From a virus, in the IMG/VR virus record IMGVR_UViG_3300044712_002247, positions 1 to 37,603 of that record: 37,603 nt of DNA; one strand, given 5' to 3'. Position numbers and translations under genes: made by a program. The notes beneath the pieces are model-generated. The model searched no databases, had not been told where the DNA came from, and worked only from the letters and a program-made list of their open reading frames with translations. Shown piece by piece: positions 7,250 through 13,931 of the stretch (position 1 is the stretch's first letter; every line of letters starts with the position of its first letter).

Positions 7250-7278
7250 TTGACTCTTATCACAAAATATAGTATTGA
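7250..7278 (+). promoter_or_regulatory. Weak promoter candidate upstream of the terminase small subunit
   Basis: TTGACT (7250-7255), 17 nt spacer, TATTGA (7273-7278, only 3 of 6 to the -10 consensus). The same TTGAC-N17-TATTGA arrangement occurs at 13804-13832 upstream of the scaffold gene, which gives slight extra weight. The surrounding 7151-7310 gap has no gene. Confidence 0.25.
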
Positions 7279-7310
7279 CAAAATATATTCACCAAACATG
7301 AGGAAAAATC

Positions 7311-7742
7311 ATGGTTGCAGATACTCGAGAGTCAATAGCTAAAAGAAAATCTAAAAAGAAAGCTTTTAAGGAAATGGACAACTACAGAATAAGATCTTGG
7401 AAGTCTCATACTGCCATTGACCCTGAAAAAATATTCAAACTAGCTCTCATAGAGTGCACGCTAGAAGAAATAGCCTTCGTTGAGAATACTTCAATCAGCA
7501 CTCTCGAAAAACATTTTAAAGACACAATAGGGTATGGAAGGGCTTATGGGCGAATGTCCTTAAGACGAAAACAATACGAAGTTGCTATGGACGGGTCTGT
7601 TCCTATGCTGCAATGGCTAGGAAAACATCGTCTGAAGCAAAAAGATGATCAAAATGACTTTGTGAGCTTAACAGATACAGTCAGACTGCTTAAAGGCTTA
7701 GAAGAGGTAAATAAACCAGCTCAAGACGAAAAAGAAGAATAG
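7311..7742 (+). CDS. terS: Terminase small subunit-like DNA-packaging protein
   Basis: The 143-residue product has a basic N-terminus, a helix-turn-helix (CTLEEIAFVENTSISTLEKH, about residues 50-69) and the segment GSVPMLQWLGKHRLKQKD (about residues 96-113), resembling the WLGKxxLxQxD motif of many phage small terminases. Small terminases form rings that bind the packaging site and pass DNA to the large subunit. The ATG follows ATGAGGA by 6 nt. Unusually, the gene is isolated between two leftward islands, about 9.5 kb by the short way round the circle from the large terminase, and on the opposite strand. Its 3' end overlaps the convergent gene at 7721 by 22 bp. Confidence 0.8.
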   Translation: MVADTRESIAKRKSKKKAFKEMDNYRIRSWKSHTAIDPEKIFKLALIECTLEEIAFVENTSISTLEKHFKDTIGYGRAYGRMSLRRKQYEVAMDGSVPMLQWLGKHRLKQKDDQNDFVSLTDTVRLLKGLEEVNKPAQDEKEE

Positions 7743-7981
7743 TCTTCATCAAGATGCATGGCAATGATAGATGTCAGGAGTTGTATAGCTTCTGATTTCT
7801 CTTCTTCTGTTGCATATGAACATATGAACTGACCAATGAGATTGCCAAACAACAAAATGATGGCCTTATCTTTGTATTTGAAAGTGTAGTTTTTGTCGTA
7901 GTCGTTTAGGATCTCGCTGGTCTTTTTAATAAGATCTAAAGTGTCTTCTAGTAAGATCTTTGATTCTTCTTTATTTAGCAT
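7721..7981 (-). CDS. Hypothetical protein (86 aa)
   Basis: The product is mostly helical by eye (EESKILLEDTLDLIKKTSEI, then IILLFGNLIGQFICSYATEE) and ends in an Asp/Ser-rich tail. Its size and pattern resemble the next upstream gene (7971..8258), so the two may be distant paralogues. It overlaps that gene by 11 bp and the terminase small subunit 3' end by 22 bp on the other strand. No family was recognised. Confidence 0.65.
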   Translation of the reverse strand: MLNKEESKILLEDTLDLIKKTSEILNDYDKNYTFKYKDKAIILLFGNLIGQFICSYATEEEKSEAIQLLTSIIAMHLDEDYSSFSS

Positions 7982-8258
7982 AATCTGGGAAGTCTTCTTT
8001 AAATCTTTTAAAGATATTTCTTAGTGTTTTGTTTGCTTGTTTGATGTGACCATCGTAGGTTTTCCCATCACCTTTGCAATATTCATAAAGAAAGGATGCT
8101 AAAACAGTTTCTAAAGACAAGATAACTGATATGATAGCATCACTTTCTCTATATTCGTTATTTTGTAAGTATTTCAAGCAGCAAAGACTTATTGAGTCCA
8201 TCAGATCAATCATGATTTCTTCGGATGAGATGTCGTCAAAAAAGTCTTCGTTCTTCAT
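7971..8258 (-). CDS. Hypothetical helical protein (95 aa)
   Basis: The product has an acidic N-terminus (MKNEDFFDDISSEEIMIDLM), a hydrophobic helical centre (ESDAIISVILSLETVLASFL) and a basic C-terminus (KTLRNIFKRFKEDF). Start and the upstream stop overlap by 4 bp, implying coupled translation with the membrane protein at 8255..8473. No family was recognised. Confidence 0.65.
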   Translation of the reverse strand: MKNEDFFDDISSEEIMIDLMDSISLCCLKYLQNNEYRESDAIISVILSLETVLASFLYEYCKGDGKTYDGHIKQANKTLRNIFKRFKEDFPDYAK

Positions 8259-8473
8259 CTAACAATCTTTCCAGATTCTCTTAAATTCTCTATGCATACA
8301 AAAACATATGTAGCGAATAAAAATGCCAGAGCAGGTTCATCAGTATAGAGGCATGATACGCAGTATCCAGAGTTTGCAATGATCCAATAGTAGTAGCTAG
8401 ATACTTTGTCTTTCATATGAAGCAGCGCGCCATAAAGAGCGATTGCAGATAACAACCATAAAAATAGATCCAT
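8255..8473 (-). CDS. Small predicted membrane protein (72 aa)
   Basis: Three hydrophobic stretches are visible: LFLWLLSAIALYGALL (residues 3-18), YYYWIIANSGYCVSCL and ALAFLFATYVFVCIENL. The ATG at 8473 has AAGGGA 6 nt upstream. It lies in a leftward set of small accessory genes (7721-9164) between the terminase small subunit and portal. Such membrane proteins in phages are sometimes superinfection or host-alteration proteins; nothing here proves that. Confidence 0.65.
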   Translation of the reverse strand: MDLFLWLLSAIALYGALLHMKDKVSSYYYWIIANSGYCVSCLYTDEPALAFLFATYVFVCIENLRESGKIVR

Positions 8474-8488
8474 ATAATTCCCTTTTGT

Positions 8489-9022
8489 TTAAAAACCTAA
8501 AATATGTTTACAAAGATTATTTATTTCTTCTGATCTTAAAGATTCTGGCAGGATTATCTCGCATTGACCAGCAAGCCAATGAGTGAAGATGTTGTAAATA
8601 ATGTATTGAAACTCTTTATCTGCTATCTGAGATCCATCAATGCTTGTTGTTTTATTGGTAGGCCTGATGAGATAGATCTTGTCATATGTTTTTAAGTAGC
8701 TTTCTGCAAAATCGACAATATCCGAATTCACTTCCTTTTGATCATTTGCTAAAAGATATATTATATGGTCAATGATGCTTTTATTGCAGATTATGAAGTC
8801 AGGCTCATGTAGCTCTGCTTCAAGTTCCATCTGTATCTGCTTGCAGCAAATCCATAACGTACTATTTGCGTTCTGCTTTTCATAGATAGGAAGAGGGCAT
8901 TGCGATGATGCTCCGTTGACTAAGACAGATGTATAGTTATTCCCTGCACATCTTGCATGCAAAGCGTCACACAAATATCTTTTCCCACTTCCATGAGCAC
9001 CTACGATTGCTATCTTTTTCAT
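8489..9022 (-). CDS. P-loop NTPase, nucleotide-kinase-like, with atypical Walker A
   Basis: The 177-residue product starts with a beta strand and P-loop (KKIAIVGAHGSGKRYL, residues 2-17), followed by a kinase-like pattern: FIICNKSIIDHIIYLLAND, KIYLIRPTN (a Walker-B-like strand) and an Arg/Lys-bearing lid region. It most resembles the AAA_28/NadR-type kinase fold. The residue after the P-loop lysine is Arg15 rather than Ser/Thr, which normally binds magnesium, so catalysis may be altered or lost. It could be a small-molecule kinase used in nucleotide or host metabolism. It lies 15 bp upstream of the membrane protein gene in the same leftward set. Confidence 0.7.
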   Translation of the reverse strand: MKKIAIVGAHGSGKRYLCDALHARCAGNNYTSVLVNGASSQCPLPIYEKQNANSTLWICCKQIQMELEAELHEPDFIICNKSIIDHIIYLLANDQKEVNSDIVDFAESYLKTYDKIYLIRPTNKTTSIDGSQIADKEFQYIIYNIFTHWLAGQCEIILPESLRSEEINNLCKHILGF

Positions 9023-9023
9023 A

Positions 9024-9164
9024 CTAGCTACCGCCGATCTTTTTTTTATTTGACTGGGAGGACTTTCTATAGATAGATTTAGATTGAATTTTTTGATTTA
9101 AGAAATCTTTTAATATAGAAGGCTTCGTTTTTTTAGAAAGAATCTTAGTGGCTTTTCCTTTCAT
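9024..9164 (-). CDS. Possible small basic protein (46 aa)
   Basis: An open frame of 46 codons with ATG at 9164 ends 1 nt before the P-loop gene start at 9022. The product is rich in Lys and Ser (MKGKATKILSKKTKPS..., ending KKKIGGS). There is no strong ribosome site. It heads the leftward set and keeps the tight spacing of its neighbours, so it may be real, but it is too short to be sure. Confidence 0.4.
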   Translation of the reverse strand: MKGKATKILSKKTKPSILKDFLNQKIQSKSIYRKSSQSNKKKIGGS

Positions 9165-9198
9165 CGATTTCTCATCAAGCAATTCCAAAAAGTACTTA

Positions 9199-9268
9199 GA
9201 ACGAATGTTTCATTAATATCGCAGCGGTATGTTCGTTCATAGATTCTTACCAGTTAGCAAAGTAAGAA
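9199..9268. other. Two successive perfect inverted repeats upstream of the portal gene
   Basis: GAACGAA (9199-9205) and TTCGTTC (9232-9238) form one perfect 7-bp dyad with a 26-nt gap; TTCTTAC (9244-9250) and GTAAGAA (9262-9268) form a second with an 11-nt gap. They fill the 186 bp divergent region (9165-9350) where portal and accessory-gene transcription should start. They could be operators or leader hairpins. No clear -35/-10 pair was seen here. Confidence 0.45.
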
Positions 9269-9350
9269 ATTGATGACAAGACAAATATCTTAGATGTCAA
9301 AAAATACCTCAATCCTTATCGTAAAGAAAATAGTTAAATAAACGGTATAT

Positions 9351-11369
9351 ATGACACTCTTTCCGCAGTTATCAGATACTTACTATGTAGACAATGATCA
9401 CAATATATTGAAGATGATGGACAATACGTACGCTAAGTACATCACCATCAACCAGTCTTTTTGGTCAGAAGCAGATATTGATAACAGATTTGTAGCTGGA
9501 GATCAGACTCTTTGGAATGATATATACGGCAACCTTCCTGCCTTTAGAAAGCGGCAGTTCAACTTCAATAGGATGCGCCGTGTCATAAACATGATCACTG
9601 GGTATCAAAGGCAGCACAGAAAGTCTACGATGTGCATCCCCGTTGAAAATAGAGGCCAGCAGACTGCAGATCAATTTACAAAGCTGCTTTATCACGTCAA
9701 CTCACATGGCAACGTACTAGAGACAATATCTGATGCTTTTGAAGGTGCATGTATCTCTGGGATGAATCTTCTTTCTACATGGATGGATTATAGAAGGGAT
9801 CCTGTTAACGGAGATATTGTAGTAGACAACGTAAGCTACAATGGCTATCTCATCGATCCATACTTTCAGAAGATGGACTTATCAGACTGTAACTCAATCT
9901 GGACGAGAAAATACCTTTCTAGAAATCAAATCTCAGCTCTCCTTCCAGGAAGAGAAGATGAAATAAAAGGGATAGCTGGGTGGGGTAACAGAGATGGTAA
10001 GTTTCAGTTCTTGCCAGAAAGCTATGCTTATGGACAACAGGATCTGATTATCTATGATGAGTTTTGGTATCTGACCACTCGAAAGCAAAAGATGCTGGTA
10101 GACGTGGAGACAGGCGAGACAATAGAGTGGAAAGGCAAAGATGAAGACCTAGAAGAATTCATGAGGCTTTACCCTCAAACAGTCATTCTTAACCAAGAAA
10201 TTCCTACAACAAATCTAGCTGTCGTCGTCCAAGGCAAGGTCATGTATCATGGGCCAAATCCTCTTGGCATTGATCGCTATCCATTTATTCCTGTCTTTGC
10301 TTATTACATGCCTCAGATTCCATATTTCCCCTGGAGAGTACAAGGCGTTGCTAGAGGATTAAGAGATGCTCAGTATCTTTATAACAGGAGGAAGATAATT
10401 GAGCTTGATATCCTCGAAAGCCAGGTAACTTCAGGGTTTAAATACAAAGAAAACGCACTTGTAAATCCAAAAGACGTCTTCTTACAAGGGCAAGGTCGCG
10501 GTGTAGCCATTAAAGCAGAAGCCCAGATGAGCGATGTTGAGCAGATAATGGCTCCTCAGATACCACCATCCATGATCCAGCTTTCAGAGCTTTTGGGTCA
10601 GGAAATAAACCAAATTTCAGGCGTCAACGAAGAGCTATTAGGTTCTGCTGTAGATGACAAAGCTGGCATCCTTTCTATGCTTCGTCAAGGAGCAGGGCTT
10701 ACAACACTACAAGTTCTTTTTGATCACCTAGACCAAGCTCAGAAAATTCTTGGCGATCTTCATATAGAGATGATACAGGCAAACTGGACACCAGGAAAAG
10801 TTCAAAGAATCTTAGGGGAAGAGCCATCACAAGAGTTTTATAACAGAGCCTTTGGAAAATATGATTCTGTTGTAGAAGAAGCTCCATTGACAGCAACTCA
10901 AAAACAATTAGCCCTTCAGCAAGCTCTTTATTTAAGAGAAGTGGGAATACCAATACCAACATCATATCTCATCAAGAACATGCAGATTCCAGATAAAGAC
11001 GAGCTGATGGAAGACATCATGAAGATAGAAGAGCAGCAAACTCAACAACAACAGCAGATGGCTCAGTTACAGATGCAGCAGCTCCAAGTCGATACCGAAA
11101 CAAAGCTTAGCTATGCAGAGTCACAAAAAGCCTTAGCTGCAGAACGTCTCAACAAGACAAGACTAGATGCCGCTTTGAGCGCAGAGCGTATACAAAGAGC
11201 CAACGAAGATAAGACTGCCAGTGCTCTTAATTTGATCAAAGCTGCTAAAGAGTTGCAAGGTATGAGCCTTGATCATTTTGAAAAAGCTATCAATATAGCA
11301 AAGCAATTAGGTGAAGATACTGAATCTACAGAAGGCCAAGAACAGCAATCTTCTGTTTCAGAAAGTTAA
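9351..11369 (+). CDS. Portal protein, P22-type
   Basis: The 672-residue product matches the P22-type portal pattern: NRMRRVINMITGYQRQHRKS (about 79-98), GYLIDPYFQKMDLSDCNSIW (about 163-182), FWYL..ETGETIEWKGKD, and DAQYLYNRRKIIELDILESQ. The length is close to P22 gp1 (725). Portals form dodecameric rings at one capsid vertex through which DNA is pumped by terminase and later leaves. The C-terminal part has a Gln-rich run (QQTQQQQQMAQLQMQQLQ) and a long coiled-coil-like helix, like the portal barrel. The ATG lacks a strong ribosome site, and the start is taken from the protein pattern. It heads the 9351-12722 block. Confidence 0.93.
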   Translation: MTLFPQLSDTYYVDNDHNILKMMDNTYAKYITINQSFWSEADIDNRFVAGDQTLWNDIYGNLPAFRKRQFNFNRMRRVINMITGYQRQHRKSTMCIPVENRGQQTADQFTKLLYHVNSHGNVLETISDAFEGACISGMNLLSTWMDYRRDPVNGDIVVDNVSYNGYLIDPYFQKMDLSDCNSIWTRKYLSRNQISALLPGREDEIKGIAGWGNRDGKFQFLPESYAYGQQDLIIYDEFWYLTTRKQKMLVDVETGETIEWKGKDEDLEEFMRLYPQTVILNQEIPTTNLAVVVQGKVMYHGPNPLGIDRYPFIPVFAYYMPQIPYFPWRVQGVARGLRDAQYLYNRRKIIELDILESQVTSGFKYKENALVNPKDVFLQGQGRGVAIKAEAQMSDVEQIMAPQIPPSMIQLSELLGQEINQISGVNEELLGSAVDDKAGILSMLRQGAGLTTLQVLFDHLDQAQKILGDLHIEMIQANWTPGKVQRILGEEPSQEFYNRAFGKYDSVVEEAPLTATQKQLALQQALYLREVGIPIPTSYLIKNMQIPDKDELMEDIMKIEEQQTQQQQQMAQLQMQQLQVDTETKLSYAESQKALAAERLNKTRLDAALSAERIQRANEDKTASALNLIKAAKELQGMSLDHFEKAINIAKQLGEDTESTEGQEQQSSVSES

Positions 11370-11443
11370 AAAATGTTATTGAATAAAAACTCCCAACGTG
11401 CAAACTTGGGTTTAAATATTAAATTTGCTTAGGAGGCAAAAAA

Positions 11444-11641
11444 ATGTCTAAAAGTTCAAGTATGAAAGACTGGGGGAAAGACAAAACTTCATTCTCTAAT
11501 CTTCCTCAAGAAGTCCATCATGTCGAATATCCAAAAGATTCACAATATTCTACAGATCTCGATGATACAATGACCGGAATCGATGAAGTCAAGATGCATG
11601 GTCAAGGCAAAGTCAAAAAATTCGTATCCAATCAAAAATAA
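11444..11641 (+). CDS. Small hypothetical protein after portal (65 aa)
   Basis: The ATG has AGGAGG 8 nt upstream. The product (MSKSSSMKDWGKDKTSFSNL...) is polar and ends in a basic tail, KKFVSNQK. It opens a run of four very small basic genes, each with a tight junction (TAATG overlap to the next). They lie between portal and scaffold, where phages often carry minor packaging or capsid-cementing proteins. No family was recognised. Confidence 0.6.
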   Translation: MSKSSSMKDWGKDKTSFSNLPQEVHHVEYPKDSQYSTDLDDTMTGIDEVKMHGQGKVKKFVSNQK

Positions 11642-11772
11642 TGACAATGATTCGGCCTTCTGGTAAAGCCAGAAAAATAGCAGACAAAATCATGCGTAGT
11701 AGGGGCAATAAAGTTGAAGCGGTCAAAAAGCCCAAAAAGACTGTTTTAACAGGTCCCTACTTGCAACATTAG
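11641..11772 (+). CDS. Tiny basic protein (43 aa)
   Basis: The ATG overlaps the preceding stop (TAATG), which argues for coupled translation. The product starts MTMIRPSGKARKIADKIMRS and is followed by a Lys/Pro segment (AVKKPKKTVLTG). It is strongly basic, so it could bind DNA, but no family was recognised. Confidence 0.5.
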   Translation: MTMIRPSGKARKIADKIMRSRGNKVEAVKKPKKTVLTGPYLQH

Positions 11773-11791
11773 ACTAATTTTAAGGAGAGTC

Positions 11792-11977
11792 ATGAAAAAA
11801 ATCGGTCATGCAGATGCTGCAGAAGATAAAAAAATGTTTAGTAAGATGCTTAAAAAAGCTATGAGTCCTAAAAAAGTGGAAACTCACTTGAAAAAGGACA
11901 TCAAAGAGCAGAAAAAAGGCATCAAAGACGACAAAAAGCTCATGAAGTCAATGCACAGAGGCAAAAGAGGGTATTGA
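11792..11977 (+). CDS. Lys-rich small protein (61 aa)
   Basis: The ATG follows AAGGAGA by 6 nt. About a third of the residues are lysine (KKMFSKMLKKAMSPKKVETH, then KKDIKEQKKGIKDDKKLMKS), and the sequence looks like one long charged helix. It lies 19 bp after the preceding tiny gene. A DNA-binding or internal-capsid role is possible by charge; no family was recognised. Confidence 0.6.
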   Translation: MKKIGHADAAEDKKMFSKMLKKAMSPKKVETHLKKDIKEQKKGIKDDKKLMKSMHRGKRGY

Positions 11978-11978
11978 T

Positions 11979-12107
11979 GTGGAGCCGGCTGATTCTAAAG
12001 AGATAAAAGAACCAAGAATTTCTCTAGAAATAGCAAAGAAAATAGCTACAGCCGCTAAGAAAAATGAGGTGTTAAAGAAAAAGTTACGACAGGCCCGTAA
12101 TAAGTAG
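11979..12107 (+). CDS. Tiny charged protein with GTG start (42 aa)
   Basis: GTG at 11979 is 7 nt after AGAGGG and follows the preceding stop directly. The product (V/M)EPADSKEIKEPRISLEIAK continues as a basic helix (KIATAAKKNEVLKKKLRQAR). The gene's end is part of the stem at 12091-12120. It is small, but its ribosome site and spacing match its neighbours. No family was recognised. Confidence 0.5.
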   Translation: MEPADSKEIKEPRISLEIAKKIATAAKKNEVLKKKLRQARNK

Positions 12108-12124
12108 CCTTTTTGGGCCTTTTG
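12091..12124 (+). terminator. Possible terminator after the small basic genes
   Basis: AGGCCC (12091-12096) pairs with GGGCCT (12115-12120), followed by TTT. The loop is 18 nt and contains the stop codon. The next 20 nt repeat CCTTTTG-like blocks. The pairing is perfect but the T-tract is short, so termination would be partial. The 81 bp gap to 12189 holds nothing else clear. Confidence 0.4.
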
Positions 12125-12188
12125 AACCTTTTGGACCCTTGCTCATACATACTTTTAAAATTTATGATTCTATGCAAAGGAGAGTGCT

Positions 12189-12722
12189 GTGGTCATAATA
12201 AAGAAAGACGATTCTAAAGAGCCGTCAGATAAATACGATTATAATAGATTTGGATCTCATGCAAAGCGTGTAGGTCAAGCGTCTATAGATCTATTGAGTA
12301 AAGAGATGCCAACACAAACTGTTGGCGACACCATAGAAGCCTTTGGTCAGCAGTACGCTGATGAGATAGAGAAAACTGTAGAGCAGAACAGGGGTAAGTA
12401 CAAAGACCCATTCTATATCCTAGTGTTCACCAAGAAAGAATTTCTTATAGTCAACTCACTTAGAAACTGGTTTGTTGCAAGGCAAACAGCTCCTTTTGCA
12501 TTTGAGATGATGCAGCAATATCCTGAGCATACCAAGACTCTTTATATAGTAGATGCCTCTAAGGGAAGAATTAAGCTTCTTTGGTCATTGCCTGGATTCC
12601 ATGACTGTATAACAGTAGCCAAGAATCCACATCTATATGCGCCAGAACTTGTAAGATGGATAGAGCTTTGTTTCAATAATAAGCTTGACAAAGACGCCTA
12701 CACATTTGATGAGGCTATTTAG
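12189..12722 (+). CDS. Conserved hypothetical phage protein between portal and scaffold
   Basis: GTG at 12189 has AAGGAGA 6 nt upstream. The 177-residue product has a central beta-rich part (DPFYILVFTKKEFLIVNSLR, then NWFVARQTAPF) and a later LYIVDASKGRIKLLWSLP, followed by FHDCITVAKNP. This layout, with the YxxVxxKKE and RNxFxxRxTxP segments, resembles an uncharacterised family found next to portal or capsid genes in many short-tailed phages. A capsid-assembly or packaging role is inferred from position. Its stop overlaps that of the convergent gene at 12719. Confidence 0.72.
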   Translation: MVIIKKDDSKEPSDKYDYNRFGSHAKRVGQASIDLLSKEMPTQTVGDTIEAFGQQYADEIEKTVEQNRGKYKDPFYILVFTKKEFLIVNSLRNWFVARQTAPFAFEMMQQYPEHTKTLYIVDASKGRIKLLWSLPGFHDCITVAKNPHLYAPELVRWIELCFNNKLDKDAYTFDEAI

Positions 12723-13045
12723 AAATATTGGTTGAATTCTTTCATGTACTGCTCTAGATCTAACTTATAGTCAGATTCTTCAGCTATATCAATCACACTA
12801 TAGTAGTGTAGTTTAATAAGTTTTATTAGACTAGCTGCTACTATATCTTTGTTATCTTTTTTAATGAAAGAGTTAGAAACTTCTTCTTTTAAGATAGGCC
12901 TAGAAACAATAAGTAATGCAATATAGATTATATCTGGTGGTATATCTTTTTGAAGGCTGTTTATTTTTCCTAAAGCTTCGTTTAAAATATTTACAGCTGC
13001 ATCCAATTTGTCTTTAATAATGGGAATTTCTTCTTCATAAAACAT
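12719..13045 (-). CDS. Hypothetical helical protein (108 aa)
   Basis: The product is helical by eye: an N-terminal amphipathic helix (KDKLDAAVNILNEALGKIN), a hydrophobic segment (DIIYIALLIVSRPIL) and an acidic C-terminus. It is the last gene of a leftward island (12719-13672) placed between the packaging block and the scaffold gene. Its stop overlaps the convergent gene's stop by 4 bp, leaving no room for a terminator. No family was recognised. Confidence 0.62.
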   Translation of the reverse strand: MFYEEEIPIIKDKLDAAVNILNEALGKINSLQKDIPPDIIYIALLIVSRPILKEEVSNSFIKKDNKDIVAASLIKLIKLHYYSVIDIAEESDYKLDLEQYMKEFNQYF

Positions 13046-13061
13046 ACTTTACTCAATTTTT

Positions 13062-13409
13062 TCAGTATCCATAATCAGGGCCAAGCTCTTGACGTATGAG
13101 CATCTCTCTCTTCTCTTTTTCTCTTTGAACAAATTCGGAAGATTTTTTGCCTTTTGATCTATTGAAATATGGGCAGATTTTCCTTTTATGAAACTTTAGA
13201 TCTTTCTTATAGCTAAACCATTCTCCACATCCACTGCATATGTAAGCTATGATCTTATTATTTTTTCTTATAGTTATCTCTTTTCTTTGGATTATGCAGT
13301 ATTCACATCCATCAGGACCTTGCAATCTAATACCAGGAGCTCTGTCATCAGACACAGCTAATGAGCATAAAAAAATGGGCAATACCATGAACGAAAAGAT
13401 GTTTTTCAT
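13062..13409 (-). CDS. Signal-peptide protein with a classical C2HC zinc finger (115 aa)
   Basis: The first 20 residues (MKNIFSFMVLPIFLCSLAVS) look like a secretion signal or membrane anchor. A Cys pair follows (C35-x2-C38). Residues 58-79 fit the classical zinc-finger rule exactly: C58-x2-C61-x3-F65-x5-L71-x2-H74-x4-C79. The C-terminus is basic and helical (VQREKEKREMLIRQELG). The combination of an export signal with a nucleic-acid-type finger is odd. It may be an exported protein acting on the host, or the signal may be a misread hydrophobic helix. Its ATG overlaps the upstream stop (ATGA). Confidence 0.65.
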   Translation of the reverse strand: MKNIFSFMVLPIFLCSLAVSDDRAPGIRLQGPDGCEYCIIQRKEITIRKNNKIIAYICSGCGEWFSYKKDLKFHKRKICPYFNRSKGKKSSEFVQREKEKREMLIRQELGPDYGY

Positions 13410-13672
13410 TTTCTATCCCAATTTTCGTTTGTTTTGTTAGACAAGACATAAAGGGTCTTGGAGATTTGAATGATCTTCGATAGCCTAATTTTCATAGAAT
13501 CAACTGGAGGCAAGTTTCTTTTGTCTCTAATCAATAAACCACTACTGCTTGTATATGTGGCACAAAATGTCCATGTTGTCCTATCTGCAGGTACATATAC
13601 TTTTTCATCAAATGCTTTTTCTTCTGTTTCTATGAATCTCAGATGAGTTGCCTGGGTGTCTACGAAAATCAT
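13406..13672 (-). CDS. Hypothetical protein (88 aa)
   Basis: ATG at 13672 is chosen because GGAGAG lies 4-6 nt upstream; an upstream TTG at 13684 is less likely. The product starts MIFVDTQATHLRFIETEEKA and has beta-prone stretches (EKVYVPADRTTWTFCATYTS). No family was recognised. It heads the leftward island 13672-12719 and overlaps the next gene by 4 bp. Confidence 0.6.
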   Translation of the reverse strand: MIFVDTQATHLRFIETEEKAFDEKVYVPADRTTWTFCATYTSSSGLLIRDKRNLPPVDSMKIRLSKIIQISKTLYVLSNKTNENWDRK

Positions 13673-13777
13673 ATTACTCTCCAAAAATATCTATATCATG
13701 TGTAACAAAGGCACCCAATATCTTCAAGTGTGTACGACCATTACATAAAGACTTTACAAACTGTCACTCATAGTGCC

Positions 13778-13805
13778 TTGACAAAAAATATATCAAATTT
13801 ATCTT
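13778..13805 (+). promoter_or_regulatory. Candidate promoter for the scaffold-capsid block
   Basis: A perfect TTGACA (13778-13783) is followed after 16 nt by TATCTT (13800-13805, 4 of 6). A second perfect TTGACA lies at 13804-13809 with a poor TATTGA 17 nt later. Both lie in the 259 bp gap (13673-13931) upstream of the scaffold gene, where a late promoter is expected. Confidence 0.45.
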
Positions 13806-13840
13806 GACAAATCCTAGGTATTTGGATATTGAAAGATTAC

Positions 13841-13885
13841 TTGAAGAAAAAATTTCGCTTTACAGGCGTAACCTGTGTTCTTCAA
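13841..13885 (+). other. Two-tier stem-loop in the scaffold gene leader
   Basis: TTGAAGAA (13841-13848) pairs perfectly with TTCTTCAA (13878-13885). Inside it, ACAGG (13862-13866) pairs with CCTGT (13872-13876) around a 5-nt loop. The structure ends 46 nt before the scaffold ATG and lies downstream of the candidate promoters, so it would be in the mRNA leader. It may stabilise the late mRNA or control translation. Confidence 0.55.
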
Positions 13886-13931
13886 ATAACTTATAGGTGT
13901 AAAGCCGGCTCACTCCCGGAAGGAATGCAAA

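Noticed and set aside
7275-7303. Perfect TTGACA at 7275-7280 as a promoter for the terminase small subunit
   Set aside because: The position 17 nt downstream reads ATGAGG, and no -10-like sequence lies at a workable distance.
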